Below the pieces are notes generated by a model. That model was not told the DNA's origin, ran no database searches, and was given only the letters and a program-made list of their open reading frames with translations. Of a stretch of DNA of 64,000 nucleotides, positions 11,177 to 23,000 are shown piece after piece; positions within the stretch are counted from its first letter, which is position 1, and every line of letters starts with the position of its first letter. The translations under genes and the position numbers were made by a program. The stretch is taken from positions 15,719,403-15,783,402 of the forward strand of contig OZ035960.1 in NCBI GenBank assembly GCA_964034945.1, read 5' to 3'. The DNA is from Chrysopilus asiliformis (Eukaryota > Arthropoda > Insecta > Diptera > Rhagionidae).

Positions 11177-12269
11177 TATCGATGGCACCAAAATGAGTGG
11201 CGGCCCGAGTAATTTTTTAAAGGAGATTAAAAAGTCAGTATTTACTAGGCCCTGTTCCTAACATTAATTTTTGCCTTCTCGAAAGTCCCCAATCCATCCC
11301 TCACATTAAAATCATAATGCATTTTTTTCTTCTAGGAATTCCAACCCGCGAATCAATTTCTGTCTGATGTATTCAATTAAACACCAAGAATTAATTAACA
11401 AAATTAAAATTTTTCACATCTAAAACTAACCAAAAAGTTATAAATATCCAAAAATCGTGATTTTCACATAAATTTTCAAGTCTATGATAATGCGAAATAT
11501 TGTCGTTTGTTAATTTTTTTACAACAGATTAATTTTTTTCGTTATCTGTTTGGCTATCTTGGCGTAAACGGGAAGATAAGCAATGATCTAATTTTGCGCG
11601 CCTCATATACAAAAAAAAATGTTCTAATCACAATTTTACCGCAACGATATCAAATTATCACATTTTCCCATTATCTACCATTAGAAAAAGTTTAATTAAA
11701 AAATAGTTGAATGGGCAACGAAAATCATAGTTTGTGTTTTTTGCGAAACCAAAAAAAAATTATCTCGCAAGTGGTTAGCAACTTTAAAACCTTAGGAGGG
11801 TAAGAAATTATTCAAATAAATTATAGAAGTCAGCGGAAAATCCAAAGTACGAGTAATTTTTCTAATTGGGTTGTCTACTTAAATTAATTAAGGCCTGTCT
11901 GGGCTCTCTATGAAGTGTTTTTCAACATGATTTTTAACAAAGCAAACAGCATTGACCTCAACAAAATGCTCACGAAGATCATTGTCAACCGGCAGTGATG
12001 ATGGCATAATGCAAATTAAAAATGATATATCCATTAATGCTGCATAAAGCAATTTTCTTATGATGAAAAGAGACTGAAGAAATAATTCAACGGTGACAAT
12101 TTTTCACTTGGATGTGATCTTGGAAAACCACATCAACAGGAAAAATGTATAAGATGTGAGATTTTTATTATACAGTGGAACCACGCTTTGTGTAGTTAAC
12201 CGAAACACCTCTTCATGAACTGAAATTTAGTTCACAAACTCAGGCATTTTTCGGACTCAGCAGAAGACT
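11177..12269. other. No supported gene
   Basis: AT-rich. No coding or repeat structure could be supported. Confidence 0.4.
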
Positions 12270-12721
12270 TTTTTCTTGCACTTTTTTGATAAGATACACA
12301 ATTTTTGAGATATTCGCAAAAAACATTTTCGTTCGTATGGGTGGCAACCCCCCTAATGGTCCATTTTTGCCCATTAACGAACTTAGCTTTGCATTTTACG
12401 AAAAACGAATCTGCGTAAAATTTCCATAGACGGAGAGACGGACGGACAGACAGACGGACGGACAGACGGACGGACAGACGGACAGACGGACAGACGGACA
12501 GACGGACAGACGGACAGACGGACGGACAGACGGACAGAGGGACGGACAGACAGACAGACAGACAGACGGACGGACAGACGGACGGACATGCAAAATTCAA
12601 TTTTTTTTATCATTCTAAACACTGGTGTAATTCATTTTAGTGTGTGATGACGGGATCTTGGCGTTACAAACGGTAAGGCAAATTTAATATACCCTTTCGG
12701 TTCACCATACGGGTATAAAAA
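12270..12721 (-). mobile_element. GTCY-type (mini-me-like) element, copy 2
   Basis: In minus orientation it starts TTTTTATACCCGTATGGTGA (complement at about 12700-12721). It carries the TTACCGTTTGTAACGCC block, a (GTCYGTCY)n array at about 12430-12588, and the AAAACG/GTGTATCTTATCAAAAAAG block. Apparent proteins made of PSV/LSV or RQTD repeats are translations of the microsatellite and not genes. Confidence 0.8.
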
Positions 12722-12725
12722 AAAC

Positions 12726-12870
12726 AACCTCAGATGGCAAAACGACGTTGACCAGGACAAAACTGTAGAACATCGGCACGTGACCGGAACCTTCGGTGAG
12801 AGACATTGCGGCAGGTCAAGACCGGAAACCGGTTGTAGTGCCGAGAGAGAGAAAGAGTTATCCGAGTATT
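12726..12870 (+). mobile_element. Non-LTR retrotransposon 3' end with (GA)n tail
   Basis: Frames read NLRWQNDVDQDKTVEH, then ARDR, then ETLRQVKTGNRL and TAG, followed by a GAGA-rich tail. R-x-R-W-x-x-D-V and DRxxWRETLRQAK are the tail blocks of an RTE-like ORF. It abuts GTCY copy 2 directly. Confidence 0.7.
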
Positions 12871-12999
12871 ACTGTAGGACTCCATTGTACCCGAAAGTAC
12901 TCGGGAAATGTGTTTAAGATAGAATTAAGAGGACGATTTTTTTATTAATACAATACTTTATTATACTACGTATAAAAAAATTTCTCAAAAACTACGAGA

Positions 13000-13560
13000 G
13001 CCAGAGCCATAAAATTTTACAGGTATGTTTGGTCCTGGAATGGGACGATCCCATCAACTTTTGATAGCCGAAAATAACCAAAATGGCGGCTCCGCGAAAA
13101 ACGAAATTACGATTTTTAAAAAGCCGCCATTTTGGTTACTTTCGGCTGAACGAAACTACGCGTTTTTCAGTGATCTTATGTGCAGTAAAAGTTGGAGACA
13201 AAAATTCCCTACATATCTCGATAGCGGCTTGAAATACGCAGTTCTAGTAACAGTCAAAAATGTATGGAATTTTAGAGAATTTTTCCCTAAAATTTCCTAC
13301 ATTTTTGTCTTTTAGTAGAACTGCGTATCTCAAGCCGCTATCAAGATAATGCGGTTTTTTTTAAATTCGGTTTTTAGCGATTATCTTGCAAAATAACGAT
13401 TTTTTGCTGGTAGCAAGTATGCCATAAATTAATGAAAATGTCATTCCCCACAATTTTGTATTTTACCGTTATTTGTTATCTATTACCGTTATCGAGATAT
13501 TTCCGATTTTGTGAAATAAAAATTCGTATTTTTTATAAACTAAAATTTTATTCATTGGGT
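13000..13560 (-). repeat. Dispersed repeat R3, copy 1 (minus)
   Basis: On the minus strand it carries GGAAATATCTCGATAACGGT, then GGGAATGACATTTTCATTAA. Near 13219-13345 is an inverted pair built on GCGGCTTGAAATACGCAGTT. The same words occur in the same order at 23620-25135 and 28905-29440. No coding was seen. Confidence 0.6.
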
Positions 13561-14300
13561 TATAGTGTAAATTGTTCAGAAACGTGAATTCTGTGTAAGA
13601 AAGTCGTGTGCTGTTCACATCAGATATTTTTAAGGACATTCTTTAGTTAAATTTTTGGTTTCTTTTATTTTTTAAATATCCAAATGTTGGTGAATTTTTA
13701 ATACGACAAAAACAAATTATTTCTGTGGCGTTCTGTAATTTCTTACCAAACAATTTACAAAAACGAGTTAACAAAAGAAACACAAGAAATGAAAACGAAA
13801 GTAGAGAATTAGTTGGAAACTGAACGTTCACAATTGCATAATATTGATTTTATTATATCCGCTCTCACCGAACCACCCTTAATTCTATTCTAATGATGCC
13901 TAAATTCATGGAAGTCTGAGACCGAGTGGATTTTATTCAGAATTCTATTATCGATCCAGGAATTTCTATGACTTTATCATAATTCGACCGAAAAGGAATG
14001 GGCAGAAGATGAAAATGCTAATAGCCGCTAATGTCAGCTGTCAAGTGGAAAGCCCGCAACCACTTTTCCAGGACTATGGCAGTCCTTGTAGGAAGAGAAA
14101 CACCATCAGAATCAAATCAATAAAACTTATTTAGCCACAAACTCGAAATTATTTACGCTTGAGTGAATGCAACTTTTTTTTAAGTTCTTCCTAGTTTTTC
14201 TTTTCTTTGTCGCTTTCCACGATAAATAACTGTAAACGATTTTGAAGGACATGTTGCTGGTCGTTGCCGGGATTATAGTTCGCAATGTTTATAAACATAG
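13561..14300. other. No supported gene
   Basis: AT-rich. Nothing could be supported. Confidence 0.4.
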
Positions 14301-15090
14301 CGTAATGTTTACAAAAACGTCACAGTGGAAAACAACAACAATCGAGACGTGTCGGCAAATTTCTGGGAAATTCTTTGCCTTTCAAACACAAAGGAGATCT
14401 CTTTTCTTTACCTGAATAAACGGGCGACTGCTTGCTAATGAAATTCCTCGAACAAAACCCAATTTTCCAGAGTTTTTCTTCAATTTCCCAGCGTATAAAT
14501 TCCACCGAACTTGTCACTTTCGTTTTAGTTGAGTTTTCCGCGAAGAAAATTCCATGTCCGTCTCTGTCTCGCCAACCGGCACACGATTTCTCTGTCGCGC
14601 CTATTCTGGAGGAGATCGATAAAATCGAATTTTCTATTATTCCCCCAAGTTTAGCGTGGTAAATAAAGATTAATTAGTTCGTATCACAAACACTTGATTG
14701 GCACAATTAACACCTCTTTAGCCGAATTACGAAACGCTTTTAAGAAACTCCTTAAATTACTCAACTTTGGCTGGAAGTCGAGTTCGTCCTTTTATATCCT
14801 TTCTTGGTATTGCGACGAAGCCCGACGACGGTACCGAAAGAGGAACGGCAACACCGAAAACCGCGCGAAAATTTAAACAGTTTTCAGGATTTCGGGATTC
14901 TACTAACCGGCAATATTTTTGTATTTTATTTTTGTGTATTTTTGGGATATCCTTCGTCCTTTTTCCCGAGTTTACCTTAACTTTTTGTCGGGAACGACCG
15001 CAACAAGCTCTTCTTGCGAACTGTACTTGACGAATGAGACTGACACGGGAAAAGAAAACAAAACTTGACTGAATTCCACTGGAACTCAAA
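14300..15090. other. GC-richer island, possible promoter/5' exon region
   Basis: Base composition rises relative to the flanks. On the minus strand GGATATAAAAGG (14789-14800) would make a good TATA box. I could not define an exon, a start codon or a protein family. Short open frames on both strands are not convincing. Confidence 0.25.
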
Positions 15091-15826
15091 CGTCAGGAGA
15101 CGTCACAAAATACTAGTTCAGGCACTTTTGCAGATTTGAATTTTTTTTTTTGAAAAATTTTTTTTTGAATGAAAAATTATTATTTTTACAGCTAAACAAA
15201 CCACCGACTAATAGCAAATGCTGCTTATTTTTAAAGCTAATCTATAATTTTATGAATCTTTTTAATTTTTTTGAAATTACGCTGCTCGCAATCTGGCGGA
15301 CCAAAATCGAACTAAAATTATTCCAGAAAGTGCCTGAGCTAAGATTTATAGCGCGAAGAGTTTGAATTTGAATTTCGTTTTTGCTTTCCGTTTTAAAAAA
15401 GTGTAAAATTGTTTAATTTCTTTGTTTGATTGTTTACTAGGCCTGCAGGTGTAACATCAAGGTGAATGATATTTAATTGTGTTTACTAGTCCTTCAGGAG
15501 TCCTTCATATTTGAGCAAAAGCCTTTAAAACACTTTTTTTTCTTGTTTGAGGGAAACATTCAAACAAGAAAAGATAAAATTGAATTTTAGCAAATTTTAT
15601 TAATAAAAATGAAAGATATTTTCTTCATAATTGAATTTTATACTCTTCTGCGTGATAAAAGAGAAGTTATGACAAAAATCACCGAAATTTATCATTGAAA
15701 GCAGTCCCAGCAGATAAACGGAAAATAAAACCAAATTACTGGGACCAGTTTTCGCATTCGATGTAGTTTGTTGGATTTTCCCCGATTTTATTCAAAAGGT
15801 TGATAGTTTTTGTCAAATATTTAGTA

Positions 15827-15921
15827 GTTGCGTTTTTTTAATGTTCTAGAACACAGAGTGGTGCAGGATTTTGTATGGAAAGCTTGTTCTGAACTGCTTC
15901 AGAACATTAAAAAAACGCAAC
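15827..15921. mobile_element. TA-flanked foldback MITE, 95 bp
   Basis: GTTGCGTTTTTTTAATGTTC and GAACATTAAAAAAACGCAAC are near-perfect inverted ends. TA is on both sides (15825-15826 and 15922-15923). Confidence 0.8.
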
Positions 15922-16417
15922 TAGTTTGTCGGCTAGAGTTCAGTTCAGTCCCAATGAATTTCGCAGAGTAATATGGTGGAGGAGAAGAGAGAAGAAAGAG
16001 GGAAGTTTCCGAATTCAAGATGGTGAAGTCTTAATTCACTCGACAGAAGTCATGAAAATAGCAAATTTTTACAAGAAAACCCATTTAGGATTGTTTTAGG
16101 GCTCTTTTTTACTCGCCAAGAGAAAACCCATAAAAATGAATAGAAATTTTTTTTCGAAAGAAACAAATATTATTCAAAATTACTGACCAATAAGCCTTAA
16201 GTTTCTTGTTTTTAAACTTTCAAAATGGCCATGCAGATTAATTTAAATCAGTCATTGTTTGATGGCAAGAATCTGTAAGACCTTCAGTTTTATTCGCAAT
16301 TGAAGCGGTAACTTAACAAAATAGCTGTGTTTATGACATCACAGAATAGTTTTCGGGAAAAAACTTTTCATTTGGTAACAATTTTTCGTACTCCGCACAC
16401 GTCAGTTATACGCATTA

Positions 16418-16801
16418 TGCTACATTTACACGAATGACAAATTTGTCATTTTTTTCTTGTCATTATGTTAATTCCCGTGTAAATGGCATAATTTTTGTAA
16501 TTTTTTCTGTCAGAAAATGTCAATCTCTCATAAAAGAATGAACTTGTCCATTCTTTTATGCCAGATTGTCATTCGTGCAAACGCAATATTAGTTATGACA
16601 AAAGTTGAATACTAAAGTTGTCATAACTAATATTGCGTTTGTACGAATGACAATCTGGCATAAAAGAATGGACAAGTTCATTCTTTTATGAAAGATTGAG
16701 ATTTTCTGACAGAAAAAATTACAAAAATTATGCCATTTACACGGGAATTAACATAATGACAAGAAAAAAATGACAAATTTGTCATTCGTGTAAATGTAGC
16801 A
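16418..16801. mobile_element. Near-perfect 384-bp palindromic MITE, TTA target duplication
   Basis: The two arms (about 16418-16605 and 16615-16801) are inverse copies over nearly their whole length, from TGCTACATTTACACGAATGA to its complement. Only a short loop is unpaired (AAGTTGAATACTAAAG region). TTA flanks both sides (16415-16417 and 16802-16804). Confidence 0.85.
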
Positions 16802-16804
16802 TTA

Positions 16805-17800
16805 GGAGCACTAGCTGTTCTTGATTTCAAAGCGTTGTCATTTTATGGAAATTTAATCAAAAATCTTGTTCTAAATTGCATTGGTTTTACAAAAACTGAT
16901 AAAACACTGTTTTTCTTTTACCAAAACTCGTCAACAGAAATTTCAAAGTCGTCAAATTCGATAAAAACAAAAACTCAATTGAGAATCGTCAATCGTCAGG
17001 AGGCCCCAAAAAAACGTCAAAATGACAATAAATCGTAACATCTGGCATCGTTAGGCGTAGGTCAAGGCTTTTCAATAATTAGTTTGTCAAACTTTCTAAG
17101 GGCTTTCAAACTTTCCAAGGGCAGAGGCGAGGGCTTGTTGAGACGAGGGCTTGTTGCAGATATAAAATAACCATTCATAAGAACGACGTGTTATTTCATA
17201 CTTTTCAGAGCGTTTTTGAAACCGTTTTTTTCTAAATTTATTACACAAACGTTACTAAAATAGTTTCATTTCCAGCTAACGGCCTCTACGGATTTCTAGG
17301 CATTTTTCGCAAAAGAATTTTAGGCATTTCTGGCAAAAGAATTCTAGGCATTTTTCGCAAAATCGGTTAAGGCACCTATGAGAAATCTCTGTAGAAAAAA
17401 AATCGTGTTGTAGATAAAAAAAAAAATTAAGAAAACTTGAACTTGGCTAAATCCTCCACAGAAACAGTTAAATTTGCCAATGCTACTTATGTGTTTTTAT
17501 TTGTTTGTATAGAACTGTAAACATATGAATCATTAGTTTGCAAATAAAAACGTTTGCTGCTTAAAAAACCAGTGAATTCGCAGCAAAACATAATTTTTTT
17601 TTGAAACTTAAAAAATTGTATATTTTAATAATACCTTTCCAAATAAAGCATTTTAGAAAAGTCTGATTGTGATGCGGTGATACGCAATCGATTTACTTAT
17701 TTACATCTAGAATATTATTAACATCAGGAAAAGCAAAACGAAACGATCTATTAGATTTGTAAAAAATAATGTTAGTGAGAAATTCTTTCAATCCACGCCG
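16805..17800. other. 3' flank of the SAM-domain gene, no gene; small tandem repeat at 17295-17365
   Basis: Three units of TAGGCATTTTTCGCAAAAGA (about 26 bp) follow each other at 17295-17365. The remainder is AT-rich without supported features. Confidence 0.5.
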
Positions 17801-17807
17801 AAGATAG

Positions 17808-19418
17808 TTAAAAACGTCCTAGCCGTTCAAAGACGCTGGTACTCTGCTGATCTGGCTTCTTCCAAACTGCAGTCAAATTAACTTTCCCAATTCGATTTGC
17901 CAACCCTGATGGTGGGACCGATTTTACAGCGGCTGGCCTTTTCAAACTTAAATCCAATCGACTATGGACTGAGGACGATTTCTGCCTGAGAATTTCATCG
18001 GACTTCATTCGGGCGGCCAACTGTTGTGGTAATTTGATTGATGGGCTCCGTTTGGCAATTGTCGGCTTCAATTTCACGACTTTTCGAGTCTTGTGGAGTC
18101 CGTCCAAGCTCCTGGAAGCTAAAAATTCGTACCATCTAGTATGTAACCAAGTTTAAAAAATGTCTTTTTTTTCAGTTACCATTCATTCCCAACCTTGCCT
18201 TGACTCCTTGTTCGCTTGACTTTGGTTTAAGTATGACCCGTCTCGGGGCAATCTCTAGTATTTCATCTTCAGAAGAGAAAGAAACCATCTTTTCCCCAGT
18301 CTCCATTCGCTCGGGGACATCATATTCATCGGCCACCATTGTGGCTGCTTTTGCAGGAATCTTCTTAACTAAAATCACTTGCTGGTTGTTTTTAATAATC
18401 TTTTTTGTTAAGCCGCCGTGCTGATAATGCAATCAATCAAATAATTAACAATTTTCTAAATATCTTAAAACTCTTACCGGTTTTATGGGTGAATTTTTCA
18501 AGATTCCAATCTTCTTTTCTGGCTTATCTGAGATGCCACCCAATCGGGAGAATATCGAAGTGCTTGTCGCCTGTTTATCTAGACCAATTATCCGGACCTG
18601 TTGCTCTGACTTCTCTGCTGAGCCTGAGGCCTCGCGGCCCATTCGCAAGCGATCAAAAACATCTACCCTCTTGCCTTCTCTATCTGAATATACTAAACGA
18701 GAATAAAGCTATTAACTCTGTGACTAAATGGACGATGTGTAACCCACGTATCGCTTTTTTGGCCAGAATCTCCTTGCTTCGCTGGGTAGTCCCTGATGGC
18801 AAAGTGATTTTATACCTTCCCTCGTGTTCCGGAAGCACTCGCCGTGGCGGTTTCATGTTCATGCTCTCATAATCTAAACCTATGGGACTGGGGCTCTTCT
18901 GCTGACGACTGCTGCTCACCATTGATGGCACTCTGAGCGCTGTGGGAGCCGGCTTCTTATTAGAAGAAACGTTGGCCGTAACTGCTGCGACGGGGACTTT
19001 TATCTCACTCGATAGGACTTTATCCCGAGCCGTTTGTTCGTAAACTTCCTTTGCGTGCCTGTGAAGAATAACTTGAGCCACTGACGAATTATAAAAATTA
19101 CCTCCAACTACCTTAGAATCGCAATTATATCGCCCATTGGGGAAATACCCATTTCCCGCAAGTATTCCTTGTTCAGATCCAGCAGCATATCGGTTTGGAT
19201 GCGATTTTCTACGAAAATATGCGCGTAAGTGGCTGCCGCAGACGAAGGTATTCCAGCAACATTGAAAAATTTCACCCATTGCCCTGGAAATAGCAAAAGC
19301 AAAAGGGAATAACAAAACATTTCAGGAAAATTTTCAGAACCAAAAATGTCAGTTCGGAAAATTGTTTTTTCACGCTTTTTTAAATAAAAAATTACACACC
19401 TGCGCTGACTGTCGACAT
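17808..19418 (-). CDS. SAM-domain protein, C19orf47 family (complete, six exons)
   Basis: Exons on the minus strand: 19400-19418, 19112-19283, 18748-19058, 18478-18683, 18180-18420 and 17808-18118. All have GT/AG borders and matching phases, giving 419 codons and a TAA stop. Introns 2-5 are 53-64 nt. Residues about 7-72 form a SAM domain ([12 protein letters not shown], then [18 protein letters not shown], then [11 protein letters not shown]), which matches the N-terminus of vertebrate C19orf47. Further matches are [13 protein letters not shown] and [12 protein letters not shown]. The short motif [VI]F-x-R-L recurs ([20 protein letters not shown]), the last at the extreme C-terminus. SAM domains mediate protein or RNA contacts. 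The function of this family is not established. Total length is close to the vertebrate protein. The start at 19418 is chosen because MSTVSAGQW parallels the known short N-terminus. Confidence 0.9.
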
Positions 19419-19419
19419 T

Positions 19420-20060
19420 TTAAAGACTTCCTATTTACTTTTCCAAATGATTACGCGCTATAAACTATTTATCTTCACAATTATTGATCAAATTAAATCC
19501 GAAACTGAGCGTCCAATGAAAATGTCGACTTCGCCATTTATAATGTGGCATTGCCCAATGCGATTTGATTTGACATTTCTCCAAATTCGAATGGCTCATG
19601 AGAAAACCATACGTAGGTAAGACAAATAAGGGATATTTTTTCTTAAACTGTGATCACCCGCAACGCTCTCGGGCAATCTTTGAACTGTTTCAAAAGCTAA
19701 TTATAGTTTTTTGTGTTTTCGAATCCGGAAACAGTTTAGCTGTTAAAAAAATCAGATTTCAAGTGTGAAAAATGGGCGATTGCGATTCCGACGATACGAA
19801 AATTTTATGTCTGCAGATATGAAACCGGAACTGTATGTCTTTTCATGATCACAAACTTTATTATATTTACTATGTTTTTGTTTTTGTATGTTTTTGTTTT
19901 GCGTCTCGATTTAATGTCAAATGCTAACATCATTGTTGACATAAATGTTGTTTGAGGAAAGTCGTAAATTCACATAACAATTAAAAAATATTGTTCCACT
20001 TTTAATCATATAGTAATCGTATAGTATTACAATACTGTGGTGGAAAAAAGACACAGCAAT
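19420..20060. other. Intergenic: promoter side of the SAM gene, 3' side of glycine-rich gene 1
   Basis: AT-rich. No TATA/Inr pair could be identified for the SAM-domain gene. No other feature was seen. Confidence 0.4.
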
Positions 20061-20061
20061 T

Positions 20062-20086
20062 TTTATTAATTTTTATTAGTTTTATT
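20062..20086 (-). terminator. Poly(A) signals of glycine-rich gene 1
   Basis: Three AATAAA hexamers on the minus strand (TTTATT at 20062-20067, 20072-20077 and 20081-20086) lie about 70-95 nt past the stop codon. Confidence 0.6.
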
Positions 20087-20156
20087 TTTGAATAACATAT
20101 CATTTCACTCTAATAATTATCAAAGTTTTATCAAAGTTAATTATCAAAGTTAATAA

Positions 20157-21372
20157 TTATCGCCGTCTATTCGGTCTACGTCGATTTCCTATTGAAATGA
20201 AAACCCCATTTCGGTTACCTCCTCCACCTCCTTGGCCACCACCACCACCTCCAGGACCACCACTGGCACCACCTAATAAACAGATTTAAATAACTGTTAA
20301 TTTTTAAAGCCTGATTCTGAATGACTTGCGACAATTATCGCGCGAACCGACTTGGTTTGAATTATGTTTGCTTTTTCTCTCTTTATGCGGCAGAATACGC
20401 ATTAGTCACAAATTTCGATTCGAAGGTGACTCATGTTAATTCAAGTGACAAGTCTATCAGAATCGTGTTTAAAAAAATACAAATGTATTTAAAAAAAATG
20501 ATTTACCTGGTTGCACACCCCCTCCAGCCCCTGGAAATACACCGCCGGCGCCAGGATATACGCCATCCTGACCTGGACCTAATCCTGGAAAAATTCCTGG
20601 ACTTCCTCCACCACCTCCTCCTCCCCCTCCACCTCCACCGGTAGGTATTACAATTCCGCCTCCACCACCACCGCCACCCCCACCAGTTGGAACGATAATT
20701 CCTCCTGTTCCCCCTCCGCCGGTCCCTACACCACTTGCACCCCCACCTCCTGTTCCAGTGGTTCCTGTTCCTGCGCCGGTCCCCGTCGTCATTCCGCCTG
20801 AAACAACAGCTCCCCCTGCAGTTATGGTTATTATATTTGGTGGACTTGCAGTGCTGCTCCCATCGTTATTATTCCCCCCCATAATACTTTGAAATTGCGT
20901 TTGTAGCGCGGTGTAATTAAAGTCACGTAAAGCCCAAGCCCCCAAGAGCCCCGCCCCAGCTACACCGGGTACCAGCAATACACCCTTAACCAGACCCAGC
21001 ACTTTTGATATTCCAGTTGCGATGAGTTTCGGTTGAGACTGATCGTCGTCTTGGAAGTGTGTCATTACTATTTGGGGTGTCCGATTCGGTTGCCATCTTC
21101 TACTAATTGGTCTTCGTAAGGATCTTCCTAGAATGCAAGCATTTTCAACACTTTTAACTGAATGTTCTTAACCTTTAGACTACCGGCATTTTTTCGTGAA
21201 AACTCATAGGTTGTTGTTTTGAATATTTGCTATATATATATATTTGCTATACGATTATAGGTGGCCACCCCGGCAGTCTAAAGGTTAAATCACTTGACGA
21301 GCACTCACCAAATACACAACTATTAACTGATAATAAAAGTAGAATCAGAGCTTTTATCTGATTATGTTTCAT
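20157..21372 (-). CDS. Secreted glycine-rich protein, paralog 1 (three exons, 266 aa)
   Basis: Minus-strand exons: 21309-21372 (64 nt), 20507-21127 and 20157-20272, all GT/AG and in phase. Exon 1 encodes the signal peptide MKHNQIKALILLLLSVNSC. Exon 2 starts with a basic stretch (RSLRRPISRRW), then HFQDDD and a hydrophobic, glycine-spaced segment (about residues 56-88: LIATGISKVLG, VKGVLLVPGVAGAGLLG), then NYTALQTQFQ, PNIITIT, and a long Gly/Thr-rich core ending in GQDGVYPGAGG repeats. Exon 3 adds more glycine and the tail NRRRPNRRR. I do not recognise the family. Signal peptide, low-complexity core and arginine tail suggest an extracellular structural, adhesive or secretion-granule protein. 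Intron 1 carries a TTAA-flanked MITE absent from paralog 3. Open frames on the plus strand rich in proline are shadows of the GGN codons. Confidence 0.85.
21172..21284. mobile_element. piggyBac-type MITE in intron 1 of glycine-rich gene 1
   Basis: CCTTTAGACTACCGG ... CCGGCAGTCTAAAGG, 113 bp, is flanked by TTAA on both sides (21168-21171 and 21285-21288). Paralog 3 has the same intron with a single TTAA at the matching site (TTCTTAAATCAC). This identifies the insertion and its exact empty site. Confidence 0.9.
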
Positions 21373-21501
21373 ATTTATTTCTTTATAGCAAATAGTCACT
21401 AAATGGTCGTTATTCACAGATTAATTACTATCCAGAGCTCGATATCCGTATTAGTTTTTAGTTATTTAGCATTTGAAATAACCCGTAAAACGTTTTTCGG
21501 C

Positions 21502-21539
21502 AACTGAAGGGGTCTAATGCCTTCTTGTTAGTTTATATA
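21502..21539 (-). promoter_or_regulatory. Core promoter of glycine-rich gene 1 (TATA + Inr)
   Basis: TATATAAA (21532-21539, minus) lies 34 nt upstream of the A in TCAGTT (A at 21505). The predicted leader is 133 nt. The same arrangement occurs upstream of both paralogs. Confidence 0.75.
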
Positions 21540-22480
21540 GAAAATATCGAAAAAATATTCGACAATCATCTCTGAGGCTGATGTTCTTAATTTGTTGAAT
21601 AAATTAAAAAGTATTGCGAATCATTTGGAAAAAATAACGGTTATCCGGCATGTATTTCTTTAGTTTTAAAAAATTCTAGAGCTTCTTTCAGTTTATGTCA
21701 AAACATATATTGTTCCATAATTTCGTAGAAGTGGACTATAGGGTAAGATACGAATAGATGACCCATAGAATTGATGCTCGACAAGTTTTGGTTCATTCAC
21801 TTCAGATCATCCTCTTGGACGTGTGGATTTGATAAATTAAACAGACTAGAGCGGATACAAAGTAGTGCATAAAATCTCTTACTAAAGATAAGACAGCATA
21901 AACAAAAATTAGGGACATGGACTTTATGATAGCATTTCAAAAATACTTCCTAAGAGTGTATAACAAATTTTACAAATGTTGGTTTAAGAATTTTTTCAAA
22001 TGTTCTAAAAATGAGTAGGTAATGGTACAATAACGCAACTCTGTCATCTATTTTTCACATCGTTCAAATTTTTTAGGAAAAACTTTAAGGGACATGGCAG
22101 TTTCCTTTTCTAATTTTTACTGATCTCTTTCTGTAGACTCCCATGTTATGAAAAATAAAAATTTAAAGGGTTCGGAAAAGTGTTACAACTATCCGTACTT
22201 GCCCTATGATAAATACAATAAAACAAATTTTCTATATAAAAAAATTAACGAGTTGACGATCACATTATGTTTATTTTATATAATTCAAGCTTTTTCTTTG
22301 ATTTCTACTTCTGCTCTTCATTGTTTAATCAAATTACAAATTCAGATTCTCGGAAATTATTTAAATATTTCCTGCTATACGCTTAGAAGGTAAACAGAAT
22401 TGCATTTTATACACCATTCTGAATTTTAGCATTTTTGATGTTTATGATCATTTTGTTCTACTTTTAAGAAAAAGAAAATT
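21540..22480 (-). promoter_or_regulatory. Conserved upstream region of glycine-rich gene 1
   Basis: Blocks such as TTGTTGAATAAATTAAAAAG, GCGAATCATT and AAAAAATAACGG recur in order upstream of paralogs 2 (26680-26800) and 3 (51050-51145). A further block at 22410-22480 (ACCATTCTGAATTTTAGCAT) matches 51516-51590. This is either a duplicated unit or retained regulatory sequence. There is no open reading frame. Confidence 0.55.
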
Positions 22481-22499
22481 TGAGAAAATACTATCGCTA

Positions 22500-23000
22500 C
22501 GAGACACAACAATTTTTATTGATTTTTATACTCGGACACGTCGGACACAAAAATGAACTCACCAGGGTATTAGGGATGACAAAATATTTTTTTTTGCCGC
22601 ATGTCCGTTCATTTGTCTGTTTGTCTGTCTGTCTGTTTGACCGTCTGTCTGTTTGTCCGTCTATCGGTCTGTCGGTCTGTCCGTTTTACGTATTTTAAAT
22701 AACTCGAAAACGCGATGACCTAGCAATTTGAAACTTTTTATAAAAGAAATTTTACGAAAATCGTTGTTTTCTATCAACTTTTGGAGAACTAACGTTAGCC
22801 ATATCGAATACCTGTCAAAATAATTTTTTTTTTGGAAAAAAATTTAAAAATTTCTCGAAAACTATGCGCTTTTAGGAAAAAATAGGATATACAAAATTTA
22901 AAGAAAATAAAATTTCCTGCTATTATTTCCTTTAACGGCTTTTACGTATCTTCAACGATTCCCGTGATATTTGAAAAAATATTATTTTTTACTTTTTTTT
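22500..23000 (+). mobile_element. GTCY element family 2, copy 1
   Basis: A GTCTGTCTGTCTG-rich stretch (about 22600-22683) is followed by CCGTTTTACGTATTTTAAAT, AACTCGAAAACGCGATGACC and CTATCAACTTTTGGAGAACT. The same blocks occur at 55350-55490 (plus) and 52565-53392 (minus). Confidence 0.7.

Noticed and set aside
14757..15089. 110-codon minus-strand frame in the GC-richer island
   Set aside because: Overlaps a plus-strand frame of similar length and lacks a domain. Treated as possible 5' leader or promoter DNA only.
18405..18872. 155-codon plus-strand frame
   Set aside because: Antisense to exons 3-4 of the SAM-domain gene, whose splice phases and homology are clear.
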